Shown: positions 9,314 to 18,989 of the stretch, in pieces
How positions within the stretch are numbered: the stretch's first letter is position 1
How the letters are laid out: the number at the start of each line of letters is the position of its first letter
Source: an uncultured Pelagibacteraceae bacterium
GTDB taxonomy: Bacteria; Pseudomonadota; Alphaproteobacteria; Pelagibacterales; Pelagibacteraceae
DNA: 64,000 nt
Direction: 5' to 3'
Assembly: GCA_902559305.1 (NCBI GenBank)
Contig: CACEHK010000002.1
Location: 23,964-87,963, forward strand
Translations under genes and position numbers: made by a program
Notes under the pieces: generated by a model
Databases searched by the model: none
Seen by the model: only the letters and a program-made list of their open reading frames with translations
Told to the model about the DNA's origin: nothing

Positions 9314-9924
9314 CTTTTTTAATACTTGGTTTTATCACAGGTTTGAGTTTGATTTTGGCTATCGGTGCTCAAAACATTTTTGTAATAGAGCAAGGTTTAA
9401 AAAAAAAATATATATTTTTAGTTTGTTTAATTTGCTCTTTATCAGATTTAATACTAATTTTCTTAGGAATATTTCTATTTGAATACTTTAAAATTTACTT
9501 AACAAAAAATGTTGAATTATTTTTTAATATACTGCTTTTCATCTTTTTAATTTACTTTATCTATAGCAAAGTAAGATCTTTATATCAAAGATCAGAGATA
9601 AACTTTGAAAGTGTTGATTTATCTCTCAAAAATATAATAATTAAAACTTTAGCATTTACATATTTAAATCCACATGTTTACTCAGATACAGTCTTTTTTT
9701 TAGGAAATTTTTCTAAAAATTTTTTAGTTTCACACAAATATTTATTTGGAATAGGTGCTTCTATCGCATCTTTTTTATTTTTTTTCTCTTTAGGTTATTT
9801 AGCTAAATTTTTTTCAAACTATTTAATCAATTCGAATACTTGGAAAATAATAAATTTTTTTATTATTATATTTATGACCGTTTTATCTAGCTATGTATTT
9901 ATGGAAATTATTTACTTAATTTAA
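9310..9924 (+). CDS. LysE/ArgO-family exporter
   Basis: FITGLSLILAIGAQNIFVIEQGLKKKY; overlaps the MFS gene by 4 nt. Confidence 0.88.
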   Translation: MTFLILGFITGLSLILAIGAQNIFVIEQGLKKKYIFLVCLICSLSDLILIFLGIFLFEYFKIYLTKNVELFFNILLFIFLIYFIYSKVRSLYQRSEINFESVDLSLKNIIIKTLAFTYLNPHVYSDTVFFLGNFSKNFLVSHKYLFGIGASIASFLFFFSLGYLAKFFSNYLINSNTWKIINFFIIIFMTVLSSYVFMEIIYLI

Positions 9925-10048
9925 AATTTTTGCATGTGGCAACTTGCTACATTAATCTACCTTGTTTTAATCATTTAAATTATTAGATAAATCTTATCTA
10001 TTATAAATAAAAGATCAGTGAGGATCTTTAAGAAAGGATTAAAAAAAA

Positions 10049-10489
10049 ATGTTAAAGAATAACTTAGTTAAATTTACAATTTTAATATCTTTATTTTTGT
10101 TTCCAAGTAATTTAATGGCGGCTGAAGAGACCATTGAAATGTTAAACAAACTAGGTAAGGAATCAATGGTTTACTCAAAAAAAATTGTAAGAGTTGATAT
10201 CGGAGACACTGTTTTTTGGAAATCAACAGACGCAGGTCATAATGTTGAATTTATTAAAGGTGGGGTGCCAGAAGGTGTTGAAAAATTTAAAACCAAATTT
10301 AATAAAGATGCAGAATATACTTTTAAAGTTCCAGGTATCTATGCTTACTGGTGTACACCTCATAAAAGTATGGGAATGATTGGCTTTGTAGTTGTTGGAA
10401 ATGATAAATCTAATTTAGAAGCAATAAAAAAAATTAAATATTATTCAAGGTCAAAAAAAATAGCTCCAGAATTAATTAGTTCATTGTAA
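10049..10489 (+). CDS. Pseudoazurin-like cupredoxin
   Basis: DTVFWKSTDAGHNVEFI...GIYAYWCTPHKSMGMIG type-1 Cu ligands H/C/H/M; signal peptide. Confidence 0.9.
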   Translation: MLKNNLVKFTILISLFLFPSNLMAAEETIEMLNKLGKESMVYSKKIVRVDIGDTVFWKSTDAGHNVEFIKGGVPEGVEKFKTKFNKDAEYTFKVPGIYAYWCTPHKSMGMIGFVVVGNDKSNLEAIKKIKYYSRSKKIAPELISSL

Positions 10490-10502
10490 TTAAGAAAAAT
10501 TA

Positions 10503-10530
10503 ACTAAGGCTATATAATTATAGCCTTAGT
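10503..10530. terminator. Bidirectional hairpin between convergent genes
   Basis: Perfect 12-bp stem ACTAAGGCTATA-taat-TATAGCCTTAGT between 10049+ and 10537-. Confidence 0.75.
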
Positions 10531-10536
10531 AAAATA

Positions 10537-11823
10537 CTAGTTTGAATAACCGTACTTTCTAAGTCTTACATCACCGGTTCTTGCGTGAGCTTCCATTCCT
10601 TCATACCTAGAAATTCTTGCAGCTGCAGCACCAACTTCTTTTGTAGATTCTTTAGTCATTCTTTGAAAACTTAATGTCTTGATAAATTTTCCAACAAACA
10701 ATCCGCCAGTATATTTTCCAGCTCCTTTAGTTGGAAGAATATGATTAGTACCTGAACATTTATCACCATAAGCTACTGTTGTTTCTTCACCTATAAATAA
10801 TGATCCATAATTTTTTAATCTATCATGGAACCATTTATCTTTTTTGGTTTGGACCTCTAAGTGTTCTGGAGCATATTCGTCACTAATTGAAGCCATTTCT
10901 TCATCTGTTTCACACAAAATTACTTCACCATAATCCCTCCAAGCAGCTTCCGAACTTGTTCTTGGTAGCTCAGGAAGATCTGCAATTAATTCTGGGACTC
11001 TTTTAATAACTTCATCGGCGAGTTTTTGGCTAGTTGTAAATAACCATGCAGGAGAATTATAACCATGTTCTGCTTGTCCAACTAAATCAAAAGCTACTAT
11101 TTCAGGGTCTGCAGTTTCATCTGCAATGACTGCTATTTCTGTGGGTCCAGCAAATAAATCAATACCAACTTTACCAAACAAAATTCTTTTTGCTTCAGCT
11201 ACAAATTGGTTACCTGGACCAACAAGTATATCTGCTGGTTCATTACCAAACATTCCATATGTCATGGCTGCAATTGCAGGAACACCTCCTAAATTTAAAA
11301 TAACATCAGCTCCACACAAGTTAGCAGTATAAATAATTGCTGGATGGGCACCAACATTTTCTTTTGGTGGACTGCAGGCTATAATATTTTTTACACCAGC
11401 AACTTTAGCTGTAGTAACACTCATTACTGCAGAAGCAATATGAGCGTACCTTCCACCAGGTACATAACAACCTGCTGTATTTACTGGAATAAGTTTTTGA
11501 CCAGCAAACAAACCTTTTGAAAGTTCAACTTCAAAATCTTGACCATAATTTTTTAATTGTGCTTCTGCAAATTTTCTAACTCTGTCGTAAGAAAATTTAA
11601 TATCGTCCTTAGTTTTTTGATCCAAAGATTTTGTTATTTCTTCTATTTTTTCTTTTGAAACAATAATTTCTCCCTCATACTTATCAAATTTCTTAGTTAG
11701 TTCTTTACATCCTTTTTCTCTAGATTTTTCTAATTCATTCAAAAGGTTTTGAACTATTTCTCTAGTTTTTAAATCATCAGTAGATGATGTTTTTGGTGAC
11801 TTTTTTAGATATTTGATTGTCAT
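10537..11823 (-). CDS. HisD-family dehydrogenase, probably sulfopropanediol (DHPS) 3-dehydrogenase HpsN-like rather than histidinol dehydrogenase
   Basis: HisD fold (AGCYVPGGRY, GPGNQFVAEAKR, GPTEIAVIAD) with SEAAWRDYGEVILC, TVAYGDKCSGTNHILPT and EGMEAHARTGDVRLRKYG, which I associate with HpsN-type sequences. Confidence 0.7.
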   Translation of the reverse strand: MTIKYLKKSPKTSSTDDLKTREIVQNLLNELEKSREKGCKELTKKFDKYEGEIIVSKEKIEEITKSLDQKTKDDIKFSYDRVRKFAEAQLKNYGQDFEVELSKGLFAGQKLIPVNTAGCYVPGGRYAHIASAVMSVTTAKVAGVKNIIACSPPKENVGAHPAIIYTANLCGADVILNLGGVPAIAAMTYGMFGNEPADILVGPGNQFVAEAKRILFGKVGIDLFAGPTEIAVIADETADPEIVAFDLVGQAEHGYNSPAWLFTTSQKLADEVIKRVPELIADLPELPRTSSEAAWRDYGEVILCETDEEMASISDEYAPEHLEVQTKKDKWFHDRLKNYGSLFIGEETTVAYGDKCSGTNHILPTKGAGKYTGGLFVGKFIKTLSFQRMTKESTKEVGAAAARISRYEGMEAHARTGDVRLRKYGYSN

Positions 11824-11848
11824 AATTTTTGAACTTTTAAATCATTAA

Positions 11849-12760
11849 TTAGTCTAATGCAACAACTGCCGCAGCCATAGATGCTAGTCTTGCTGGAGCT
11901 TCATCTGATCGACTTGTTATAACAACTGGAACTTTTCCACCAATAACTACACCAGCAGCACATGCTCCCATAAAGTAAATCATCATTTTAACTAATGCAT
12001 TTCCTGCTTCAACATTTGGTACTAATAAAACATCAGCTTGGCCCGCAACTGCATTTTTTATTCCTTTAATAGCTGCAGATTTTTTTGAAACACTATTATC
12101 AAAAGCAAGTGGACCAAATACATCTGCGTTTATATTTTCTTTTATTGCTAATTCAGTGATTTCTTTAGCTTCTAAAGAACTTTGAACACTATCTAGAACC
12201 TCTTCTGTTGCAGAAAGTACAGCAACTTTTGGTTTTTCGATTCCTATTCTATTGGAAAAATTAACTACATTTTTAAGTATATGCATTTTAGTTTTTATAT
12301 TCGGCATGACGTTTAGAGCTCCGTCAGTTATTATTAATGGATTATCCTCTTTATCCAAAGTCATATGCCAAACATGACTTAATCTTGTTTTACCTAATAA
12401 ATTATATTCTCTTTTTAATACTTCTTTCATTAAAACATCAGTGTGAATATGACCTTTAACGATTATTCTTACTTTGTTTTCTGATGCTAATTTTGCTGCA
12501 ATTTTTGCTGTATTATTTTCTATGGGTTCATGAATAGTTTCAAACTTTGAAATATCAAACTTTAAATTGTCAGCACATTTTTGAATTTCGTTTTTATCTC
12601 CAATAAAAATTGGAATGATTAAATTTTCATTAACAGCATCCATGACAGACAACATTGGAAGAGGCTTTCCTGCGTTAACTATCCCTGCAAACACACCTTT
12701 TTTTTTATGTGCAACATTAAGAAGGTTATTTGGACAAACTATTTCTTTATCTGAAAGCAT
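11849..12760 (-). CDS. Phosphate acetyl/butyryltransferase-like protein
   Basis: IIVKGHIHTDVLMKEVL, LLVPNVEAGNALVKMMIYFMGACAAGVVIGGKVPVVITSRSDEAPARLASMAAA. Confidence 0.85.
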   Translation of the reverse strand: MLSDKEIVCPNNLLNVAHKKKGVFAGIVNAGKPLPMLSVMDAVNENLIIPIFIGDKNEIQKCADNLKFDISKFETIHEPIENNTAKIAAKLASENKVRIIVKGHIHTDVLMKEVLKREYNLLGKTRLSHVWHMTLDKEDNPLIITDGALNVMPNIKTKMHILKNVVNFSNRIGIEKPKVAVLSATEEVLDSVQSSLEAKEITELAIKENINADVFGPLAFDNSVSKKSAAIKGIKNAVAGQADVLLVPNVEAGNALVKMMIYFMGACAAGVVIGGKVPVVITSRSDEAPARLASMAAAVVALD

Positions 12761-12835
12761 TTTTACGTTTTTTGTATATATAAATTTATTATAATTTATA
12801 GTAAAATAGATAAAGCTAAAAACTATGTCGGAACT

Positions 12836-13684
12836 ATGGAAATAGTAACAAAAATAGCACCTATTGCACTAGCATTGATAATGCTTGGTCTTGGATTAGG
12901 CCTAACAACCCAAGATTTCACTAGAGTATTAAAAGCTCCAAAAGATTTTTTAATAGGCTTTTTATCTCAACTGATTATTTTACCTACAGTTGCTTTCATG
13001 TTAATAAAAATTCTAGGAACATCTCCAGAAATTGCTTTGGGTGTAATGATAATCGCTGCTGCGCCTGGTGGAATCACATCAAATGTTTTAACAAAGTTTG
13101 CAAAAGGAGATGTAGCATTGTCAGTTTCATTAACAGCAGTAATAAGCATTATTAGCATTATAACAGTTCCATTGATTGTTTTTACTTCAGCTGATCTTTT
13201 GGGAGTTAGCTTTGCAAATGAAAATATTAATATAACTGGAACTGCATTAAAAATGGCATTGGTAGTTGCGGTACCGGTAATTTTAGGAATGATAATTAGA
13301 AAATTTGCAGATAATTTTATAAGTTCAAAAACTTCAATTATTGATAAAATTACAGGAATATTATTTTTAATTGTTTTTATTGCAATTTGGATTGAAGAAA
13401 AAGATAATATTTTTAATTATTTAGCACAAGCGGGTTTAGTAGTATTAACTTTAAATATAGTAATGATGATTATTGCTTTTTATCTTGCAAAAACTTTTGC
13501 AACAGGAATAGAGCAAATAAAATGTATTTCACTTGAATGTGGACTTCAAAACGGAACTTTAGCAGTTTTTGTTGCTACTGAAATTTCTAATGAAATTGTT
13601 TATATGATACCAACAGCTGCGTATGCATTAATAATGTATATAACTGGATTTATATTTATTTATATTTTAAGAAATAGAATTTAA
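12836..13684 (+). CDS. Bile acid:Na+ symporter (BASS/SBF) family transporter
   Basis: LGLGLTTQDFTRVLKAPKDFLIGFLSQLIILP, APGGITSNVLTKFAKGDVALSVSLTA. Confidence 0.88.
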   Translation: MEIVTKIAPIALALIMLGLGLGLTTQDFTRVLKAPKDFLIGFLSQLIILPTVAFMLIKILGTSPEIALGVMIIAAAPGGITSNVLTKFAKGDVALSVSLTAVISIISIITVPLIVFTSADLLGVSFANENINITGTALKMALVVAVPVILGMIIRKFADNFISSKTSIIDKITGILFLIVFIAIWIEEKDNIFNYLAQAGLVVLTLNIVMMIIAFYLAKTFATGIEQIKCISLECGLQNGTLAVFVATEISNEIVYMIPTAAYALIMYITGFIFIYILRNRI

Positions 13685-14676
13685 TAATTCCAAAAAGGGC
13701 ATTTGCTTTCTGCTAGAAGATATTTTTTTAAATTATTATTTAATTTAAAGGTTGTAATTGACATTCCTGCCATCTCCATGGAAGTTGCGTACCTTCCAAC
13801 ATAAGTTTTAACATTTTTTATTTTTGAATTAGATAAATTTTCGTTTACTCTTTTAGAGACAATATACAGTTCTTCAAGCGGTGTAGCTCCTAAACTATTA
13901 ATCATAACTGCAATATTGTCATTTGCTGTTAATTTAGAATCTTTAATTATTCTTTTATATAAATCATCAACCAAATCATTTGCAGGTCTTAACTTTTCTC
14001 TTTTTATTCCAGGCTCTCCATGTATACCCATTCCTATTTCGATTTCATCATCACTTATATTAAAAGTTGGTTTTCCAGCCTCAGGTAGAATACAAGGTGA
14101 TACAGCAACGCCAAGTGTTCGAATATTGTTATTAACCTCTGCTGCAGTTTTAAAAACATCTTCAAGAGATGCTCCAGTTTCGGCAATTGCTCCAGCAACT
14201 TTAAATACAAATATCATACCAGCGATACCTCTTCGTTTTTCTTTTTCAGACTCATTTGCACTCGCAATATCATCAGCAACAATTACTTTTTTCGTTTTTA
14301 TCCCTTCAGCCTCAACCATTTCACAAGCCATATCAAAATTCATGACGTCACCACCATAATTGCCGATAATACACAAAACTCCGTTACCATTATCAGCGTT
14401 TTTTATTGCTGAAACCATTTGTTCAACTGATGGAGATGCAAATACAGAGCCAATAGCACAAGCATCTAAAAATCCTTCACCAACATATCCTGTAAAGACT
14501 GGGAGATGTCCAGAACCACCGCCGGTTACTATTCCAACTTTTTTTGAAGCTTTATTTACTCTCGTTACAACTCTATTATTATCTTTAGCTAAAGAATAAA
14601 CTTCTGGGTGAGATTTAATAAGTCCGTCAATTGACTCTTCAACAAAATTAGCAGGATTGTTGATTATTTTTTTCAT
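13681..14676 (-). CDS. dhaK: Dihydroxyacetone-kinase-type DhaK subunit
   Basis: MKKIINNPANFVEESIDGL, GIVTGGGSGHLPVFTGYVG, GMGIHGEPG (substrate-binding His). Confidence 0.88.
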   Translation of the reverse strand: MKKIINNPANFVEESIDGLIKSHPEVYSLAKDNNRVVTRVNKASKKVGIVTGGGSGHLPVFTGYVGEGFLDACAIGSVFASPSVEQMVSAIKNADNGNGVLCIIGNYGGDVMNFDMACEMVEAEGIKTKKVIVADDIASANESEKEKRRGIAGMIFVFKVAGAIAETGASLEDVFKTAAEVNNNIRTLGVAVSPCILPEAGKPTFNISDDEIEIGMGIHGEPGIKREKLRPANDLVDDLYKRIIKDSKLTANDNIAVMINSLGATPLEELYIVSKRVNENLSNSKIKNVKTYVGRYATSMEMAGMSITTFKLNNNLKKYLLAESKCPFWNY

Positions 14677-14720
14677 ATCAATTTTTATATTTTAAATTTA
14701 AAAATATATATACTAGAAAA

Positions 14721-15860
14721 ATGACAAAATCTTTCAAAGTAAATATCTCAGAAGAAATTCTACAAAACATATATTCTAAAGTTAAAAATTACCAATGGCA
14801 CGAGATGCCAGATGACGGAGGCTGGGATTACGGGACAAATTTAGAATATATGAAGGAATTTTCGAAATTTTGGATTGATAAATATGACTGGAGAAGAACT
14901 GAAGAAAAAATAAACAAATTTAAAAATTTTAAATCTAATATAGAAGGAATTGATATTCATTTTATTCACGAAAAGGGAAGTGGATCTAATCCAAAGCCTT
15001 TATTATTAAATCATGGATGGCCTGGATCGATAGTAGAATTTTTACATATTATTGATCAACTTGCTCATCCTGAAAAATATGGTGGAAAAGAAGAAGATGG
15101 TTTTGATGTTGTTGTTCCATCTCTGCCAGGTTATGGATTTTCAGGACGCCCCACTAGACCAATTGGACCAAGAAAAATGGCTGGAATATTTAATTCGTTA
15201 ATGACAAATTTTCTTGGTTATAAAAAGTATATTTCTCAAGGTGGTGATTTTGGTGGAACTATATGTACATGGTTAGCATACGATCATCCAAAAAATTTAT
15301 TAGGAATTCATATTAATATTTTAATCACAAGACATCCAGATGGACCACAAACTACAGAAGAAAAAGAATGGCAAGAAAGGTTTAAAAAAGAACAAAAAAT
15401 TGAAGATGGTTATAGAACACAACAAGCAACAAAACCACAAACATTAAGTTATGCTATGATGGATAGCCCAGTAGGTGTTGCAGCTTGGATACTAGAAAAA
15501 ATGAGAGGTTGGTCTGATATTAAGAATGGTGACGTTGAAAGTATTTATTCAAAAGATCTTTTACTATCAAATATTATGATTTATTTAGTTACTAAAACTT
15601 TTAATACCGCTTCGTGGATTTACTATGGAAGAAGAGAAGAGGGAGGAAGATATCTTCCTAAAGATCATCTTCCTTTAAAAGTTCCAACAGCTATTGCAAA
15701 ATTTCCTAAAGAATATTTAGAATGGGCCCCAAAATCATATGTAGAAAGAATATATAACGTTCAACAGTGGACTGAAATGCCAGAAGGAGGCCATTTTGCA
15801 GCTTTAGAAAAACCTGAATTATTGATAAAAGATATAATAAACTTTTCGAAAAAAATATAA
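14721..15860 (+). CDS. Epoxide hydrolase (EHN-domain alpha/beta hydrolase)
   Basis: N-terminal W..Y.WRRTEEKIN, LLNHGWPGSIVEF, SQGGDFGG, GGHFAALEKPELL. Confidence 0.9.
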   Translation: MTKSFKVNISEEILQNIYSKVKNYQWHEMPDDGGWDYGTNLEYMKEFSKFWIDKYDWRRTEEKINKFKNFKSNIEGIDIHFIHEKGSGSNPKPLLLNHGWPGSIVEFLHIIDQLAHPEKYGGKEEDGFDVVVPSLPGYGFSGRPTRPIGPRKMAGIFNSLMTNFLGYKKYISQGGDFGGTICTWLAYDHPKNLLGIHINILITRHPDGPQTTEEKEWQERFKKEQKIEDGYRTQQATKPQTLSYAMMDSPVGVAAWILEKMRGWSDIKNGDVESIYSKDLLLSNIMIYLVTKTFNTASWIYYGRREEGGRYLPKDHLPLKVPTAIAKFPKEYLEWAPKSYVERIYNVQQWTEMPEGGHFAALEKPELLIKDIINFSKKI

Positions 15861-15869
15861 TTTTTTTAA

Positions 15870-16028
15870 ATGCAAAAAATAATTTTCATAACACTCTCTT
15901 TATTAATAATTGGGTATGTTGTTTATATGGGTGTGATGGCTGTGATAAGAGGAAAGAAATATAAAGAAGAAAACCAAGCTAAAGAAAACGAAGTTGAAAA
16001 AAATCAAAACCAGGACGAAAACAAATGA
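15870..16028 (+). CDS. Small single-TM protein (52 aa) with charged tail
   Basis: MQKIIFITLSLLIIGYVVYMGVMAVIRGKKYKEENQAKENEVEKNQNQDENK*; overlaps next micro-ORF by ATGA. Below ORF-track cut-off. Confidence 0.6.
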   Translation: MQKIIFITLSLLIIGYVVYMGVMAVIRGKKYKEENQAKENEVEKNQNQDENK

Positions 16029-16204
16029 ATTTAAGTACAATAGCAACCATTATTTACGCAGTTGGCATTATAATAGGAGCATTGTTTCTTGATATTTGGG
16101 GTGCCGAGACATCTTTAGCTAAAGCTATGGCAGGTGTAGCATGGACTGTATTTTTTTTGATATGTCTATTTTACTTTGAAAAAAAAGACAAAGAAAATAG
16201 ATAG
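16025..16204 (+). CDS. Small two-TM protein (59 aa)
   Basis: MNLSTIATIIYAVGIIIGALFLDIWGAETSLAKAMAGVAWTVFFLICLFYFEKKDKENR*; ATGA overlap with upstream micro-ORF. Confidence 0.65.
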   Translation: MNLSTIATIIYAVGIIIGALFLDIWGAETSLAKAMAGVAWTVFFLICLFYFEKKDKENR

Positions 16205-16206
16205 TA

Positions 16207-16779
16207 GTGAAAAAATTATTTTTAAAAATTAATTTTATAGTTTGCTTAATTTTTTTATTCTCATACTCTGTATTAATGGCAAGTGAAGAAGCAAAGTATG
16301 ATATAATAAAAAAAAATGATATTTATGAAATTCGTTATTATTCAGATAGGTTGATTGTTCAAGTAGCAAGCAAAGGTGATAACAGTAGTTTTCGAAAACT
16401 TTTTAAATATATTTCTGGAGAAAATAACAATTCCAAAAAAATAGCAATGACAATCCCAGTTACTCAAACAAATAAGGATGGTAAATTGTATATGCAATTC
16501 TATCTACCTTCAAAGTTTGATAAAGAAACGACTCCTTTACCAAACAATCCTGATCTTGAAATTACAACAATTTCTGAAGGTTATTTTGCAGTATTAAAAT
16601 TTTCTGGTAGGTCTTCTGATAAAAATTTTGAGAAACATAATGAAATTCTTAGACAACAACTTATGAAAGATAAGATTTCAATAAAAGGCTCTGCTATTAG
16701 AGCAACATACAATAGTCCTTTTACGCTGCCACCACTTAGACGAAATGAGACAATGTTTAATATTGATTTGAAGAATTAA
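16207..16779 (+). CDS. SOUL-family heme-binding protein
   Basis: YEIRYYSDRLIVQV...KIAMTIPVTQTN...YNSPFTLPPLRRNE; start codon GTG. Confidence 0.88.
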   Translation: MKKLFLKINFIVCLIFLFSYSVLMASEEAKYDIIKKNDIYEIRYYSDRLIVQVASKGDNSSFRKLFKYISGENNNSKKIAMTIPVTQTNKDGKLYMQFYLPSKFDKETTPLPNNPDLEITTISEGYFAVLKFSGRSSDKNFEKHNEILRQQLMKDKISIKGSAIRATYNSPFTLPPLRRNETMFNIDLKN

Positions 16780-16797
16780 GTAAATTATTTTTTAAAA

Positions 16798-16920
16798 ATG
16801 CCAAAAAAAAGAAATATTAAAGGAGAAAGTATTCCAAAAACATTTGTTAAAAAATATATTTATTTTTACTATGCGATTTTTTGGTTAATTATAATTATTT
16901 TTTTATTTTTAAAAGATTAA
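16798..16920 (+). CDS. Small single-TM protein (40 aa)
   Basis: MPKKRNIKGESIPKTFVKKYIYFYYAIFWLIIIIFLFLKD*; fills the gap before convergent bcp. Confidence 0.45.
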   Translation: MPKKRNIKGESIPKTFVKKYIYFYYAIFWLIIIIFLFLKD

Positions 16921-16923
16921 AAT

Positions 16924-17391
16924 TTAATTAATTTTTTTCACTTCTTCCAAGACTTCTTTTGCATGATCTTTTACTCTAACTTTATTCCAAATTTTAATAA
17001 TTTTGCCTTTAGAGTTAATTAAAAACGTAGTTCTTATAACTCCCATAAATTCTTTTCCCAAAAAAGATTTTTTACCCCAAACACCATACTTTTTTAAAAC
17101 TTCTTTTTTTTCATCAGAAAGTAAGTCGAATTTTAATTTATATTTTTTTTTGAATTTTAAATGACTATCAACATTATCTTTTGATATACCAAAAACGACA
17201 GTTTTATTTTTATTAATTAAACTATTTAACTTACTAAAATCTCTAGACTCAATGGTACAACCAGGTGTATCATCTTTTGGATAAAAATATAAAATAATAT
17301 TCTTTTTTTTTACTTTTTTTAATTCGAAAATATTACCATTTGTACTTACAAGTTTGAAGTTAGGTGCTTTATTATTTTCTTTTAATTTCAT
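16924..17391 (-). CDS. bcp: Peroxiredoxin (BCP type)
   Basis: LYFYPKDDTPGCTIESRDFSKL; 155 aa. Confidence 0.9.
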   Translation of the reverse strand: MKLKENNKAPNFKLVSTNGNIFELKKVKKKNIILYFYPKDDTPGCTIESRDFSKLNSLINKNKTVVFGISKDNVDSHLKFKKKYKLKFDLLSDEKKEVLKKYGVWGKKSFLGKEFMGVIRTTFLINSKGKIIKIWNKVRVKDHAKEVLEEVKKIN

Positions 17392-17474
17392 TTAAATTTT
17401 AAATATATGAAAATTACCTTGTGTCAATGGGGCTCATTGTAATTTTATATAAAAAAATATATTTTTAAAAATAT

Positions 17475-17930
17475 ATGAGAAGAGAATTTTTAAAATTATT
17501 TAGCTTATCTATATTTTCATTTTTATTGCTTCCTTATAAATTTTTGTACACAGCGACAAAAAAAATTATTAATCAAAATTTAACGGATGAGCAAAAAAAT
17601 ATACTTTTTAATGAAGGAACTGAGCGTCCATTTTCTAGTTCTTTATTACATGAAAAGAGAGATGGTTTTTATCACTGCGCTAACTGTGATGCTAAATTAT
17701 TTAGCTCTAATTCAAAATATGATAGTGGTACAGGGTGGCCATCTTTTACAGAAGCTCTACCAGGTGCTTTCAAGACTAAGATCGACTATTCTTTCGGAGT
17801 AAAAAGAACAGAATATCATTGCGCGACCTGTGGTGCGCACCATGGACATGTATTCGAAGATGGTCCTGGTGAAAACGGAAAGAGATTCTGCAATAACGGA
17901 CTTTGTTTAATTTTTAAACCTATAAATTAG
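17475..17930 (+). CDS. msrB: Peptide-methionine (R)-S-oxide reductase
   Basis: FSSNSKYDSGTGWPSFTEAL, GHVFEDGPGENGKRFCNNG; N-terminal signal/TM. Confidence 0.93.
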   Translation: MRREFLKLFSLSIFSFLLLPYKFLYTATKKIINQNLTDEQKNILFNEGTERPFSSSLLHEKRDGFYHCANCDAKLFSSNSKYDSGTGWPSFTEALPGAFKTKIDYSFGVKRTEYHCATCGAHHGHVFEDGPGENGKRFCNNGLCLIFKPIN

Positions 17931-17931
17931 T

Positions 17932-18429
17932 ATGAAAAAATTAATTTTATTATTTTTTATAATTCCAAATTTTTTGTTTGCAGCATCAATGAAAATGATA
18001 GGTGAGAAAGGTAAATTATCAGAAGTGAGCAGAACTATAGAAATAAAAATGTATGACAATTATTATGAACCTAAAGAAATTAATATTAGAAAAGGGGAAA
18101 CGATTAAATTTATTGTATATAACTATGGCAAGTTAGTTCATGAGTTTAATATTGCCACAAAAGAAATGCATATGAAGCATCAACCAGAAATGATGAAGAT
18201 GGTAGAGTATGAAATTTTATTAGCAGATAAAATAGATAAGAAAAAAATGAAAGAAATGGCAAAAAAAGATCATTCATTGGGTCACACCCACTCTAATAGT
18301 GTGTTATTAGAACCAAATCAAAGTGCAGAATTAATATGGAAATTTAGTACTGATATAAATCTTGAAGCAGCTTGTAATGTGCCAGGGCATTATCAATTAG
18401 GGATGGTTGCAAATATAAATAATATTTAA
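17932..18429 (+). CDS. Periplasmic cupredoxin-like copper-binding protein
   Basis: IRKGETIKFIVYNYGKLVHEFNI...CNVPGHYQLGMVANI; Met/His-rich insert. Confidence 0.82.
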   Translation: MKKLILLFFIIPNFLFAASMKMIGEKGKLSEVSRTIEIKMYDNYYEPKEINIRKGETIKFIVYNYGKLVHEFNIATKEMHMKHQPEMMKMVEYEILLADKIDKKKMKEMAKKDHSLGHTHSNSVLLEPNQSAELIWKFSTDINLEAACNVPGHYQLGMVANINNI

Positions 18430-18980
18430 TGAACAAAATTTTAACATTCCTATTTATTGGACTGTTAAATTTTACAAACTATGCATTTTCAAATGAAATA
18501 ATTTTAAGTTCACTTAAAGAAGGTAATAAATTAATTTTTATAAGACATGCAATTGCTCCTGGAAATGGTGATCCAGATAATTTCAATATTAAAGACTGTT
18601 CTACACAAAGAAACTTAGATCTAAACGGAATTAATCAATCAAAAAAAATTGGTCTTTTTTTTAAAAACAATAAAATAAAAATTGATAAAGTACTTTCAAG
18701 CGAGTGGTGCAGATGTAAAGATACAGCAAAGTATGCATTTGATAATTTTGAAATTTTTGATGCATTAAACTCATTTTATGACGAAAGATATGCTGCAAAT
18801 GAAACTAAACAAATTAATGATCTAAAAAAATATATTAAAAAATGGAATAGTGATAAAAATTTAGTTTTAGTTACTCACTATGTAGTAATCTCATCAATTT
18901 TAAATACAGGAACATCTTCAGGAGAAATTATAGTTTCAGACAAAAATTTTAATATAATTGGAAGTTTTAATAAAATGTAA
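18429..18980 (+). CDS. Secreted histidine phosphatase family protein
   Basis: LIFIRHAIAPGNGDPDNF...LSSEWCRCKDTA...LVLVTHYVVISSI. Confidence 0.82.
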   Translation: MNKILTFLFIGLLNFTNYAFSNEIILSSLKEGNKLIFIRHAIAPGNGDPDNFNIKDCSTQRNLDLNGINQSKKIGLFFKNNKIKIDKVLSSEWCRCKDTAKYAFDNFEIFDALNSFYDERYAANETKQINDLKKYIKKWNSDKNLVLVTHYVVISSILNTGTSSGEIIVSDKNFNIIGSFNKM

Positions 18981-18989
18981 GGAAGTCAT

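Noticed and set aside
14360-14599. Plus-strand ORFs antisense to dhaK (13916-14359, 14360-14599)
   Set aside because: Shadow ORFs opposite a well-conserved CDS; no recognisable domain and Ser/Thr/Pro-rich composition typical of antisense translation.
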